Shown piece after piece: positions 1 through 11,935 of a stretch of 64,000 bases of DNA. The DNA comes from Picochlorum sp. 'celeri' (taxonomy: Eukaryota; Chlorophyta; Trebouxiophyceae), in the NCBI GenBank assembly GCA_010909725.1, contig JAACMV010000003.1:1240001-1304000 (forward strand), written 5' to 3'. The position numbers were made by a program, and so were the translations under genes. Under the pieces are notes generated by a model. The model saw nothing but the letters and a program-made list of their open reading frames with translations. It was not told the DNA's origin and did not search any database. Position 1 is the first letter of the stretch, and every line of letters begins with the position of its first letter.

Positions 1-2622
1 CCCTATTGAATGTGATGGGAGAAGAACAGAGAGCCCGATAAGGAGGTGGAGATGGTATCATTTAAATTGAATTGATGTGCGGGTTGAATTTTGAATGCGT
101 TGTGTCTCAGCTTACCCTACACCTTCCATCCCAGGGTACCCTACCCATCATTTGGACAATTGTCTTCTAGATAGAGGTACTATGCAATCTGTAAAAGTGA
201 GAGACAGAAAAGAAAGAGTAGCGTTCGACCCCGGCGTTTTTCCCGTATACATTTTCTTATGTTCTTCTTACGGCCAAGGTTCGCAGAATTTCGGAGGGGG
301 GGGGGGGTCCCACTCACTATTAGACGTGATGGGAGAGCCCGATAAGGAGGAGGAACGACAGGAGCCAATCACCACCGCTTTGACCCTGGCGAAATTCGCC
401 CGGTGCCTTTCTGTGATGTTGATTGGTGGCATGGGCGTGCATGGGGCTCATTCCTCTGCGGGCGATGCTCTCGCTCCCTTCTCTTTGAAATTCCGTTCTC
501 TTGCCTGCCTCACTCTGAGAATGAAATGAAACACACGCCCTATACTTGAACGACATTTGGGCAAATGGGAGAACCAAAGCTGTTCCAGACGATGGCGAGT
601 AGCAGCAAATATTCGACCCCGGCGTATTTCCCGTATATCCCTTCATACGGCCAAGGTTTACGTATCGCCGTACGTTCCTGCAGCGAGTGGCGAGGAATGA
701 TCATTCAAATTGAATTGACGTGAGAGGTGAATTTTGAATGCGTTGTGTCTCAGCTTATCCAGCTTACCCTACACCTTCCATCCCAGGGTAGGGTACCCTA
801 CCCATCATTTGGACAATTGTCTTCTAGATAGAGGTACTATGCAATCTGTAAAAGTGAGAGACAGAAAAGAAAGAGTAGCGTTCGACCCCGGCGTTTTTCC
901 CGTATACATTTTCTTATGTTCTTCTTACGGCCAAGGTTCGCAGAATTTCGGAGGGGGGGGTCCCACTCACTATTAGACGTGATGGGAGAGCCCGATAAGG
1001 AGGAGGAACGACAGGAGCCAATCACCACCGCTTTGACCCTGGCGAAATTCGCCCGGTGCCTTTCTGTGATGTTGATTGGTGGCATGGGCGTGCATGGGGC
1101 TCATTCCTCTGCGGGCGATGCTCTCGCTCCCTTCTCTTTGAAATTCCGTTCTCTTGCCTGCCTCACTCTGAGAATGAAATGAAACACACGCCCTATACTT
1201 GAACGACATTTGGGCAAATGGGAGAACCAAAGCTGTTCCAGACGATGGCGAGTAGCAGCAAATATTCGACCCCGGCGTATTTCCCGTATATCCCTTCATA
1301 CGGCCAAGGTTTACGTATCGCCGTACGTTCCTGCAGCGAGTGGCGAGGAATGATCATTCAAATTGAATTGACGTGAGAGGTGAATTTTGAATGCGTTGTG
1401 TCTCAGCTTATCCAGCTTACCCTACACCTTCCATCCCAGGGTAGGGTACCCTACCCATCATTTGGACAATTGTCTTCTAGATAGAGGTACTATGCAATCT
1501 GTAAAAGTGAGAGACAGAAAAGAAAGAGTAGCGTTCGACGCCCGGCGTTTTTCCCGTATACATTTTCTTATGTTCTTCTTACGGCCAAGGTTCGCAGAAT
1601 TTCGGAGGGGGGGGTCCCCACTCACTATTAGACGTGATGGGAGAGCCCGATAAGGAGGAGGGAACGACAGGAGCCAATCACCACCGCTTTGACCCTGGCG
1701 AAATTCGACCGGTGCCTTTCTGTGATGTTGATTGGTGGCATGGGCGTGCATGGGCTCATTCCTCTGCGGGCGATGCTCTCGCTCCCTTCTCTTTGAAATT
1801 CCGTTCTCTTGCCTGCCTCACTCTGAGAATGAAATGAAACACACGCCCTATACTTGAACGACATTTGGGCAAATGGGAGAACCAAAGCTGTTCCAGACGA
1901 TGGCGAGTAGCAGCAAATATTCGACCCCGGCGTATTTCCCGTATATCCCTTCATACGGCCAAGGTTTTACGTATCGCCGTACGTTCCTGCAGCGAGTGGC
2001 GAGGAATGATCATTTCACAATGAATTGACGTGAGAGGTTGAATTTTGAATGCGTTGTGTCTCAGCTTATCCAGCTTACCCTACACCTTCCATCCCAGGGT
2101 AGGGTACCCTACCCATCATTTGGACAATTGTCTTCTAGATAGAGGTACTATGCAATCTGTAAAAGTGAGAGACAGAAAAGAAAGAGTAGCGTTCGATCCC
2201 GGCGTTTTTCCCGTATACATTTTCTTATGTTCTTCTTACGGCCAAGGTTCGCAGAATTTCGGAGGGGGGGGTCCCACTCACTATTAGACGTGATGGGAGA
2301 GCCCGATAAGGAGGAGGAACGACAGGAGCCAATCACCACCGCTTTGACCCTGGCGAAATTCGACCGGTGCCTTTCTGTGATGTTGATTGGTGGCATGGGC
2401 GTGCATGGGGCTCATTCCTCTGCGGGCGATGCTCTCGCTCCCTTCTCTTTGAAATTCCGTTCTCTTGCCTGCCTCACTCTGAGAATGAAATGAAACACAC
2501 GCCCTATACTTGAACGACATTTGGGCAAATGGGAGAACCAAAGCTGTTCCAGACGATGGCGAGTAGCAGCAAATATTCGACCCCGGCGTATTTCCCGTAT
2601 ATCCCTTCATACGGCCAAGGTT
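1..2622. repeat. Tandem array of a ~655-bp unit, about four copies
   Basis: A unit recurs with period 653-658 bp. The landmark TGCAATCTGTAAAAGTGAGA lies near 183, 840, 1493 and 2151. Copies are nearly identical; the main variation is the length of a G run (about 290-308, 950-960, 1605-1614, 2262-2269) plus single-base indels. Each unit holds two related sub-motifs about 370 bp apart (CGACCCCGGCGTNTTTCCCG, each followed by CGGCCAAGGTT). The first ~55 bases are a piece of an earlier unit carrying an internal deletion, so the array began before the window. The last copy stops at about 2622. A 108-codon frame on the minus strand is kept in the copies, but this follows from sequence identity and I do not call it a gene. 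Confidence 0.95.
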
Positions 2623-2869
2623 AGTATCGCTCGTAACAAAATACGAAGAATCAGTTCCTCACGCTGGAGACACGAGGCTAGATTCCGCTTTTCGCTTTGT
2701 CTATGTTACACTCTCAAGGGAAATTCTACTTGCCGGCTTTTCTGAGGTTGCAATAATTTTGGTATGAAGCCGTTGATACAGAATTTGAGAATATCCCAGC
2801 CTGCTGCTGCATTGGCCCCGTGATAACCGTAGCCTACGGCACCCGTGTTGTAGTGCCGCCCCCCTTTGA

Positions 2870-3690
2870 AGGGGACAAATCCGGCCAAGTCAAAAAAGAT
2901 TGAATGCACCCCAAAACCTTCACTCGGCAACTCCAATCATATACATATATAGTCAGCCCCGAATCATGCCCTGTATATGCAGAACTGGGCCGTCGTGTAG
3001 GGTTGGCCGTTTCAACATGCCCCTACTTTTTGCACCATATTTTTGGCTCTGTGCAGTGAATTGGAGGCTTTCCAGAGCGACATGCTCGCCATATGCGTTC
3101 ATATAGGTGATTTGGTGGGTTCCCACGGAGCCACATCGGCGTTCATAGCGTGGATTGGCACTGACCTGTCCCTGGAGAGTCAGTGCGATGAGCTGCGCAG
3201 AAGTACCAGAGGATTTTGTGTTTGACAGTGAAGGGTGCCCCAGGCTGGAGGAATCTGCCCAGTCATTCATGGACGCCACCAATTTTTGCAATGCTGCGAT
3301 ACAATTCGGAAAGTGCACATCTTGGAAGATGGTATGGAGGCGTGGACACGAAGAGAGGGTGCTTGATAACTCCCTGCTGCAAAGACTCATCCAAGGTACT
3401 CATCATCGATGGGACGCTCATGAGCAACAGGCCCTAGGGATGCTTCGCTCAAAGCATCACCAAACCAGATGAGACTGGGAAAGAGGTCCCCAAAAGGTGG
3501 GGAAAGCGACAGAGGACGTTCGTGAATGTGGTGCCAGGGTTGAGGACAAAGCAGCACAGGATGGAGCTGGTGAAATTGCTGGATCAGTTCCAAAAGTGGA
3601 TCCGAAGCCTCGGAGGACCTTCGGCAGAGTCCCCCATGTTTCCTAAGAGATCTAGGCTACTGGAATTGGGCACGGCATAGAACTTGGATT
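2870..3690 (+). pseudogene. Relic of a transposon protein, related to the 13-15.5 kb element
   Basis: Bases 2870-2960 are the reverse complement of 15400-15490, and 2990-3180 matches the minus strand of 14995-15200. Within the second block the plus-strand frame (3043-3225) and its partner differ mostly at synonymous codon positions (for example TCC against AGT for the same serine), so this strand once encoded protein. Key shared words are SELEA, QSDMLAIC, HIGDLVGS and GATSAF. Coding remains continue in other frames (3155-3470, and about 3460-3675 with GKRQRTF and VKLLDQFQKWI) but are broken by frameshifts and stops. The protein family is not identified. No intact gene is present. Confidence 0.6.
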
Positions 3691-5179
3691 CGTTCCTGAA
3701 GTGGGCACACACCAATTCAAGAGCATGGTCCACTCAACCAAACGGTTGACCTTGGCAGACTTCGTGCGCTGCCTGGCGAGTGAATCCCCGGTAGTCTCGT
3801 ATATCTCGATGAATAATATATCCCATATAAAAGAATGCGTCAAGGATGGCTCGCGGATCTCGAGTGGGGTGATGCAGGACATGATGAAACACTCCCCATA
3901 CCTCGACAAACTGCTGCAGGCGGTGAGCCACTCACAGGGGCACGTCCAAGTTCCTCCCGAGTGGCAATCCTTGCTGGGAGGATGCGCCCATGATAACGCA
4001 TAATAACACATAAATACATAAATATCAAAATCTTTCATCTGAGCGGCGGTAAATCGTGCATTAGAAGATTGCAAGAGCAAATTCGCCTCAGGCATGTCCT
4101 GTTAGTGAATGAAAAAACAAAATGCGACTGTTTGCGGTCCACAGTGCATCTATTTGAGTTTGGTGGATTCCACTGTAACTTATACTTAAACCATAAAAGA
4201 ATACAAAGGTTATAGGGAATATTAAGGCCGCATAATGCCTCGAAGCGCCATGCGAGCCGCAAACGACTTGGGCGTTTCGAATGCCCTCCTCCGGGAGAGC
4301 GAGATGTCTTCAGCAAATTGCAGCGGATATGACAACGATAGTGAAAAATGATGCAAATATATTTTTTTAAACTAAAGCCGCGTGAACCGATCCGCCAACT
4401 TTTCAAAAAGCGCTTCGAGGAGCCTACCCAAAGGCATCCATTGCTGAAAAAAAGGAGAATTGAGCTCCAGAGTACATGTCGATGATCAGGTCCATGGCCT
4501 CATCATGTCTCTATACGTCTATTACACTCACTGGCGTCGAAAGGTCTCGAATATACCAGAAATATGTGCTGTTTTTTGGCACCACGTTGGGTGATCTAAA
4601 GGGACAGTGAGTTGCAAGGCAAGTTGAGCAAAATGAGAGAGCTGGTGGATGCGTTTTTCCAACACTGCTCCATTCTGGAGGTGATTTTTTTTCCAACAGG
4701 TTGAGTAATTGCCAAGGCGCAGATGGTAGGGTACATGAACACACTCAAGGAGTTTAGTGTGGATGGTGATACAGATCCTGCAATCGAAGGGGCAGATCCT
4801 GTCCTTAACCCTACCCTACCCTACAACAAGGAAGTTCATTCCATTCGATGCCATCGATATGGACCCAAAATCCACGTATGACAACCTTTTTATCGAACGG
4901 ACGCCGAGTGTCTTCAATATTAGTACATGGGCACAGCAACCAGCAATGGAGAGACTGGTCACTCGGCACCTAGGGATGCATATAACATGACAATCTCAGA
5001 CCCTTTTACACAGCATGACGCATCCTTACAGAAATGATTGTTAATTGTCACATCTTAAGTCACAGAGGGAACCCTCTATCCGCAAGCTTCAAAGAATAAC
5101 GACGTAGTAGATAAGGTGACTAATGTTTACTAACTATCAAAAAAACTACAAAAGTCTGTTTCCCAACTTTCAAAATATC
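3691..5179. other. No recognisable gene
   Basis: The frames here are short and share nothing with known families that I can recognise. A short CCCTA run occurs at about 4806-4823. About 3700-4000 may still belong to the decayed element to the left. Nothing else is supported. Confidence 0.5.
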
Positions 5180-6638
5180 TCAAACAAACTTCTGTGCGAG
5201 AATACTCTCCATGGTGGTCATGTACGTTGTTGAATTATATCTGTTAGCAACGAATTTACACGATCTTTTGGAGATGGAATTGGAGATCTCAGGATTGTTG
5301 ATCAGGTGATCTACATACCATATGAGTTCAGCACCTGCACACATGTGCATTAGTTGAATCATCTCTCAATATCAGCAAATTTATGTTCACAGAATTAACC
5401 AGCAACACTGCCTCAAACAAACCATTTAAGCTTTTTCGTTTTCTCAATATACTTTATTTAACATTCTTACCTGTGGAAAAGAGAAGGCCTGTCTTGCCAT
5501 GTTTGATGATTTCAGCTGGCCCACCACAGCCTTTGGCTAGGACAGGAACTCCATGAGCAAAAGCTTCTACGATCACTCTACCAAACGCCTCGCATTCTGA
5601 GTTTAAAACCATAATATTCCCTATGTTGTAGAATTCGCGCATGGCTTTTTCAGACGTGATTGAGCCCAAGAGGTGCAACTTCATCTCACGAGAAACCCTG
5701 GCATTTTCAGTCCTAGATCCAAGGTACCGATTTCTGAGAACATCAGAATATGTCTTCTCGACGTCTCCAACGAATATGGCATGTCTGAATGAATTTGCAT
5801 CGGTATATTGGCCACGGAAAAAGTCTTGCACTAGGGGGAAGCTACCTTTCTGCTGACAAAACTTTCCTATGCTCATGATCTACACACAGCAAGGCAATAA
5901 GGCACTAAAAAGGCCATTGCGCTATTTTCAAGCCTAAAAGAATCTAGAGATGTATTTTTCTTATGTCATCCAATATATATATGTTATAACATTCTGACGA
6001 AAATAAAACTGTAGAAAACGCACCACTGCATGGTTAGCTGGGATCCTCAATGCCACTCTGGCAAATGCCCTCATGTTCCTCCACTTTGTCCGATGCTTGC
6101 ATGGCAATATCGAGTTCAACTCAGAGTTCAGGGCATTGTTAACTACTCGAAATGTTTTTGATGTGGAAAACAAACCATAATGGTCTTCATACAGGGCTTT
6201 TGAACTGTGGCTGACGAAGAGGACAGATTGAGCAAGCTGCATCATCTTTTTTCTCATCGACTCATTCTCGTAGAGATACAGGCCTTGAGATCGGAAGTCA
6301 AGTGGAAGCTCCCGTACGTACCAAAATAATCTATCCGAAAAGATAGGTCCAAATGCCTTGTATTGTGTGTCCACCCAGACATCAGAAACAATTGTGTTTG
6401 CTACTATTGCATCATACATCTCTGGGCGATTTTTCATGATTTGAGTAGGTCTCGATTGATTCCAGGTGAATGTTTTTATCTGTAATGCTGTCGACGCAAG
6501 GTATCCTCCTTCTAAAGATAGCAGGTGAACAACATGCCCTCTCCCACGAAGACTGTAGTACAAGTTGAGAAGCGAGAGAACAGCTCCGGTAGGTGTCATC
6601 TCGTGGGACACCAGGAGCACCCTGAGTTTGGGGTGCAT
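5180..6638 (-). CDS. GT4-family glycosyltransferase, three exons
   Basis: Probable GT-B fold retaining glycosyltransferase that transfers sugar from a nucleotide donor; acceptor unknown. I join complement(5180..5334, 5471..5879, 6024..6638), giving 392 residues in one frame. Intron 1 (5880-6023, 144 bp) begins GTGCGT and ends TGTGTAG. Intron 2 (5335-5470, 136 bp) begins GTAAGAATG and ends GTGTGCAG. The N-terminal half opens with LRVLLVSHEMTPTGAV, the usual first strand and loop. The C-terminal half has GKFCQQKG after the inter-domain hinge and the EX7E motif (E302 to E310, within ECEAFGRVIVEAF), then GVPVLAKGCGGPAEII and GKTGLLF. These are hallmarks of GT4. Length is normal for the family. 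No signal peptide or membrane span is evident, so it is probably cytosolic or ER-face. The ATG at 6638 directly precedes the conserved first strand. Confidence 0.88.
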
Positions 6639-7475
6639 TGCAAAGAACCCGAAACGCTAGCCGCAGCAATGGACTCGCGTTAGTCGAGTACGGCGAGTTT
6701 TATAATTTAAACAAAAAATAGCAGTAAGGAGAGAGGCTCAAGGAGAATTGATTAGATATTAATTATTGATGAGATAAATGAGCTTCATCGATGCTTCGAT
6801 TTGTCGAACGGTCAAACCACGAGGTACTCCGCTTTAAACGATTTTTTGGATTCTGACGTCAGCGCCCGACGTCGCGACGGGTGCGGACCCAACCCTGAAT
6901 TTTTGAATTTTGTTTACAGGTTGACAGAATGGGTTATAGGGTTTCTGGCACAACCTAGGCACGACAAGGAAGATATTCATCCACTCGCACGAATTCTTTA
7001 CAAATCAAAAAAAAATTAAAGAGCCGATCCACTAGGCGGACGGGAGAGGCGCCCTCCCTCGAATCGCCACTAGCGCGATTTGGAGCGCATACTTGTCAGT
7101 ACTCGAAAATGGAGCGCAATATTATAACTAATTTCGCGAAACCATACAATCGCGCGCAAACACGAAGATGCCGGCATCTTCCGCGCCGGACACTTCATTT
7201 CACCTAAGACCGCTTTTACTTGATTCCTTGGTTCCCGTCTATCACCAAATCTCAAATCGGGTCGGCGATTCGGCAAAAAAGTAGATTTCCTCAAAAAATA
7301 AATTTGGCTATACAAGCATATAACTGGATATATATAGTCAAATAGAGTGTTTATCAGTAATGCAATTGATAAATACCTCATTGAGACGCTAATCTGAATC
7401 GGCGCACATGGAATACTGGCCAGATGGTCCAGTGTCTAAGGTCTCTCCTGGCTCATCCCTCATAGCACTATTCTC
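6639..7475. other. Intergenic, nothing recognised
   Basis: AT-rich start, then short open frames (about 6801-7019 and 7070-7381) without known motifs. The upstream region of the GT4 gene must lie in the first part. I see no repeat that matches elsewhere in the window. Confidence 0.45.
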
Positions 7476-8604
7476 CAGAATCAGGAGACAGGAACATATG
7501 TCATGAATGGCCTTCAAGGCGAACTAGGATGGCAGATACACCCTAAATGCACTATGACATTAGATACATATACAGTGAAGCAAGGAACTAGCTTGCTCAC
7601 ACGAGTAGATAGACAGCACCGACGCAGACGCCTCCAGAGCTGGCTTGAGATCATAGCGAGCGTGCCTAGACCACTCCACAGAATCTTCAAGCCTTTGCAA
7701 CAGCTTCAGCTCCCATCTATCTATAAACTCCCTTTCTGGGAGATCCTCATGGATACTCAGGTGAATGCTCAGAAGACGCAGAAAGAAAAAGCATGTGTTT
7801 GTGGCCACTCAAATGCCACACCAGGTAGAAACCATTATTATACCACAGAATGCAGCATAGCTTGTAGCCTATATCAGCACCTTGCCACAGGTCTTGGCAT
7901 TCCAGTCAACCAGGTGTTGCACTCCATTTGGACCAACCAGCCTCCATCACCTCTTCCATACCCCTCGGACACTTGGGGTCTCATCGTGGTGGCGTGCAGT
8001 TATAGCTTGGATGATATTCGACGACAGATCTTCAAGGCCTCGGCAGACGCTCCATCTGCCCAGTTTATTGACACCCTCATCAGCACATTCAATGAGGTAT
8101 TAGATGCTTATAAAGATAGCCTTTCTCCCGGGTCGGTAGCTCAGACATGTCTCCCCATCATTCGTTGGCGAGATGCTGAGCACCGCTGGGAACTTGCCAG
8201 GTAGTTTGTGCCTCCTGTAGGTCTTCTCCCCTCTTGCACTAGCTTCTTTTCCCCTCTTTCGGTTGCCTCAGACCTCAGTTTTTATTATTGGATAGCTACT
8301 TCTCGCTGGAAACTTGTGTTTTTACGGTACTCTGGATCAAGGTCGTTTATGACAGTTTTACCTGCTAGAGTTACTCTGACACTGGTCTCCTCCCTGTATT
8401 AGTGGGTTGATAACAGGTGGAGTCGTATCTCGAGATGAATCAATAGCGTAGATTTATTTGCCACGGCATGTGTTTTCTCTGTTTTTCTTATTTTTTTTTC
8501 CTCTTCGCCAATGATGTCTGGAGTGGGGCCTCCGACGGACGAATTCCTCCGTCGACCGGGAACTCCCAGGCTGGTGCTGTAACCCACACTAATTAATTAA
8601 TTAG
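7476..8604 (+). mobile_element. LINE-A, 5'-truncated copy with 3' UTR and TAAT tail
   Basis: This stretch is almost identical to 37813-38937; I see only a handful of substitutions over ~1.1 kb. It holds the C-terminal part of the LINE protein, the 3' UTR (with TCTGGAGTGGGGCCTCCGAC) and a terminal AATTAATTAATTAG tail. The 5' break inside the coding region is typical of incomplete target-primed reverse transcription. Its tail abuts the 3' end of the minus-strand transposase-like frame at 8597. The near identity points to recent insertion or duplication. Confidence 0.9.
7503..8204 (+). pseudogene. LINE-A ORF2 C-terminal fragment (zinc-finger region)
   Basis: Frame of 233 codons matching the last 233 residues of the LINE-A protein at 37840-38541. 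It carries the CVCGHSNATPGRNHYYTTEC cysteine/histidine cluster that follows reverse transcriptase in many plant-type and protist LINEs. It lacks reverse transcriptase and endonuclease, so it cannot act on its own. It ends at TAG. Confidence 0.85.
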
Positions 8605-11600
8605 CATCCCTGTCAGACTCCTTGGCACTGCTTCTCATGGTCGTGTTTGTAGAAACAGCGCTTGATCCTCTTCTTTCAGTTATTTTGGAGCCATATAAAG
8701 GCTGTGGGCGCTTCCGACCGTCAGCAATATTTAAACAAACAGAGCAAGGATGAAAGACATTCGAATACGTTTGCAGCTGTTCTCTTGTAGCCTGTTGGAC
8801 ATGATTTTCCTCTAGTCCACAATGTGAGCACAATTTCAAGTTTCTCTTTTGATGCAAACGATTTCCAAAAAAGTAAGTACTTTCCATTGGAGTGCTGCAT
8901 GTCAGTCCATCCCTGAGATAGAAGGTGAAGACTTGTGTGTCGTGCCTGCTGTTGCCTGCTGCAGAATCTTCCTCACACGTCATATCCACAATATTGTTCG
9001 ATCCAACATTGGTTTCGTTCGTGATCGACGTATTGTTAACCTCTGAACCACACACATACATGTCCAATTCGTCCAATATCTTGATGTACGCTTTTTCAGC
9101 CTTTGTTGGGGACTGTTGGGCATTTTCCACATATATAACTCTCCTCTTTAAGCCGCTGCTACAACGCAAGAACGACCGTGCCCTGCTGGCAGTATATATA
9201 CTGTGCTTTCCTTTCCGATCGGGCTTCGAATCTCTGAGGCTGGGCTGTTCCATGTGGTTGGGGTGTGTCCCATACAACTCATCAAATGATTTGTAGTGTA
9301 GCTCCTTTGGCCCTGCTTGTTTCTTCAATGGCAAAGGAACCCAGTTTAAGTCTTCAAATGATTCGAAATCCATTCTCGGTGGCTTGATGATGCAACCTGT
9401 GCAAAATCTACAATCACAACCTGCCTTTTTCCTGATTTGGAGGACATACGGGGATTGATGCACATGGTTTGTGAGGAACTCTTTTAGGGCACTTCCGTTT
9501 TTGAGAAACTCCGTAAAATCCATGGAATTTCCACTGGAGCATTGCTCTTGGAATGCCTGTGGAAATTCGTCCAACTCCAAGAAGATAGATATGAATGCTG
9601 ATATATCATTCCAATCTGCAGCTTGGTATAATTCAATGTCCTTCTCTTTCCATTGAAGCCTCTGCATTCTTCCACCTATCACATCAATGGTTTTCTTCAA
9701 GCTTTTATGAAGCATCTCTTGAAATGCTTCTGTTCCACCCTGATATTGCTTTGCTTTCTGGCGAACAGCACTCATTGAATTGCATCCTTTCAAGTGGTCT
9801 TCCAAATCAGGAAGATATTCCCTGCAAAGAGAAACATTCTGCAATGCCAGATTCAGCAGTGACATTACTCTTTCTACGGGATTACGAAAAGATAAATGTG
9901 GAACGGTTCGAGCGACAACCAGCATATCCAGGTCATGTTTTAGAAACAATGATATGTGTGATGCAATCACTGTTGCCCTTTTCAGGTTCCTATCTGGGCC
10001 CCCGTCCGTCAAAAGCATTAAAATAGGGGACTGTTTATCGTTTAGATACCTTGAAAGTTCTTCAACATGTCTCCAGGGGCACGATCTTTGAAAGATTGCA
10101 TCTTTTAAACCGACTGTTACTTGCCCTTTGTACCAATCACCATTGACTTTCTCAGGAATGTCATGGGCCAAGTAAACAGATGGAACAATGCAAGTTCCAT
10201 CATAATCGTGATCTAACGCAAGCATTTCAACACCAGCAGGTGCTAACTGGGGTTTATTCCTCACTCCACTTTGTAGATATACTCCAGGGGGACCAACCAT
10301 CACTCTTGCTTTATCATCAGCACAGAAGAAAGAGCAGTGATCTCTGTATCTCACAGCAAATGATCTCAAATATTTAATGATGGCGTTTCCATAATGCGCA
10401 TCAATATGGTCTATATGGAGCATTCTTCGTTGTACTTTCATTTGAACATTGAAACGACTCTTGAAACGAAAAGATGTGAGGTGATTACTGGCGCTTGGCA
10501 TGAACTGCAGATACAGAGTTGAGGTAGATGGAACGAGGTCCTGGTCATACCTTTCTTCCAATTCTTTCTTCATACGATTCTTTACTGTTTCATGCAAGTC
10601 TCGAATGGATATAACGCTAGAAAGATAGCCCATTTCGGCTTCACCGTGCCTTCTTGCATGTGCTGCATCTGCAGCCTCATTCAAGAAATCATTTGTTATT
10701 CTCCAAAACTCAGCAAATGCTATTTCTTCTCGGCGCCCATTCATTTTCCTTGCATTCTCTAGTATTGATAAATCTGCAGACTCATTTGCAAGTTCTATTA
10801 AATCTTTCTGATGCCTGGAAGTTTCATTTTCTGGTGCGTGTTGGTCACCAAGGAACTCTGAGCAGAAGGTCCTCACCAATGGAACATCAGGGAATAAAGT
10901 GTTTGCTTGTCTATCAAACGCCTTTTGAATCCACGTTTGAACATAACACGAACTTGACCTCCGGCACTGCTCGATTGCATCATTTACTTTTTGATCATGT
11001 TCCTTGTCATTACTATCCACTCTGAAGATCCAAACCTCATCTTGAATGCTTCCACCATGCTTCACATGCGCAAGCAAGGAATTATATTGAATTTTAATAT
11101 TCTTTCGAAAGTTGCAGTAAGAATTCCTGCTCGCATACTCAGGAGTGAAGTCAATCAGCGGCAGTGGCTTGTATAGGGGTGTTTGTCCTAGTGCATGGTT
11201 CAGCTTCTTGTATTTTGATGGTGGAGGCAGGAAGTGTGATCGCACAGAACATATTTTTATCTCTTCATTTCCCAGTGAATTTGCATTCCAATCTTCCCAA
11301 GAAGCCTTCCACAGTTCTTTGACGCGCTTCGTCGACTTTCTTTGAGCCCTTTCAATGCAGTCTTCAGTCTGGCACCCAATGGACTCTAGAAGTCCATGCA
11401 GAAATTCAAACATCTGAACACTCCCTTTAGTGAAGCAGACGCTATCTAGTATAGCAGTCAATTTCACATGAAGCTCATTCAATGTGGACTGATCTAAAGG
11501 TACACGTTTCTTCTTTCCTCCCTGTGCACTGGTGTCATGAAACGAAAACCCAAGAAACCTGTCCAAGTCAACTGGGGGCTTTTTCTTCCACCCATTCCTG

Positions 11601-11935
11601 CCAATTTCCACAATGTTGATTTTCCATAAAATTTCTACTATTGAGTCAAAAGATTTTTCTCGATCCTCGATGCGTAGATGACTCACGTATCTGATATTGT
11701 TCTCTAGACAGTAGTCCAACAAGGCATTCCAAAGCTTGCATTTACCATTGCTTTCCTTTTTGGGCTGAGGTAGCCTGTATCGCTCATATTTGTGCATATT
11801 GTCATAGTTTTTCTTTTGATTGGACATTAGTAATTGATTTACGTTCACGGGATCACTGAGTGGGATGATTTGGTTGACTTCCCTCTCTTGTAAAGAAGAG
11901 ATTGTACAGTTTTCTAGCTTGACTAGAACCTCAAC
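8597..11935 (-). CDS. Large DDE-type transposase-like protein (1,083+ codons)
   Basis: One long uninterrupted frame. The numbering starts at an in-frame GTG at 11848, which is not a claimed start; the frame is open up to the TAA at 11936-11938. Candidate RNase H-fold motifs are spaced as in DDE transposases: CADDKARVMVG (D511/D512), LALDHDYD (545-550), LLTDGGPDRN (D615) and NPVERVMSLLNLALQ (E659). A CDCRFCTGC cluster lies at 811-819, and paired CxxC motifs (CSHC, then PCSVC) near the C-terminus could bind zinc. From memory, similar uncharacterised proteins with DDK, DGGPDH and ERxMSxLN motifs occur in sponges and cnidarians; I cannot search for them here. The stop codon falls inside the TAATTAAT tail of the abutting LINE-A copy, so the natural C-terminus may be lost. 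Function as a transposase is an inference. Confidence 0.7.
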   Translation of the reverse strand, partial: VEVLVKLENCTISSLQEREVNQIIPLSDPVNVNQLLMSNQKKNYDNMHKYERYRLPQPKKESNGKCKLWNALLDYCLENNIRYVSHLRIEDREKSFDSIVEILWKINIVEIGRNGWKKKPPVDLDRFLGFSFHDTSAQGGKKKRVPLDQSTLNELHVKLTAILDSVCFTKGSVQMFEFLHGLLESIGCQTEDCIERAQRKSTKRVKELWKASWEDWNANSLGNEEIKICSVRSHFLPPPSKYKKLNHALGQTPLYKPLPLIDFTPEYASRNSYCNFRKNIKIQYNSLLAHVKHGGSIQDEVWIFRVDSNDKEHDQKVNDAIEQCRRSSSCYVQTWIQKAFDRQANTLFPDVPLVRTFCSEFLGDQHAPENETSRHQKDLIELANESADLSILENARKMNGRREEIAFAEFWRITNDFLNEAADAAHARRHGEAEMGYLSSVISIRDLHETVKNRMKKELEERYDQDLVPSTSTLYLQFMPSASNHLTSFRFKSRFNVQMKVQRRMLHIDHIDAHYGNAIIKYLRSFAVRYRDHCSFFCADDKARVMVGPPGVYLQSGVRNKPQLAPAGVEMLALDHDYDGTCIVPSVYLAHDIPEKVNGDWYKGQVTVGLKDAIFQRSCPWRHVEELSRYLNDKQSPILMLLTDGGPDRNLKRATVIASHISLFLKHDLDMLVVARTVPHLSFRNPVERVMSLLNLALQNVSLCREYLPDLEDHLKGCNSMSAVRQKAKQYQGGTEAFQEMLHKSLKKTIDVIGGRMQRLQWKEKDIELYQAADWNDISAFISIFLELDEFPQAFQEQCSSGNSMDFTEFLKNGSALKEFLTNHVHQSPYVLQIRKKAGCDCRFCTGCIIKPPRMDFESFEDLNWVPLPLKKQAGPKELHYKSFDELYGTHPNHMEQPSLRDSKPDRKGKHSIYTASRARSFLRCSSGLKRRVIYVENAQQSPTKAEKAYIKILDELDMYVCGSEVNNTSITNETNVGSNNIVDMTCEEDSAAGNSRHDTQVFTFYLRDGLTCSTPMESTYFFGNRLHQKRNLKLCSHCGLEENHVQQATREQLQTYSNVFHPCSVCLNIADGRKRPQPLYGSKITERRGSSAVSTNTTMRSSAKESDRDAN

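Noticed and set aside
95..2610. Repeated 108- and 80-88-codon frames in the tandem array
   Set aside because: They are kept only because the units are nearly identical. Indels such as the G-run change break them in some copies, and no codon-type bias or motif is seen.
4806..4823. CCCTA runs, also near 41505 and in the left array, as telomere repeats
   Set aside because: Only two to four units, embedded in unique sequence; no telomeric array.
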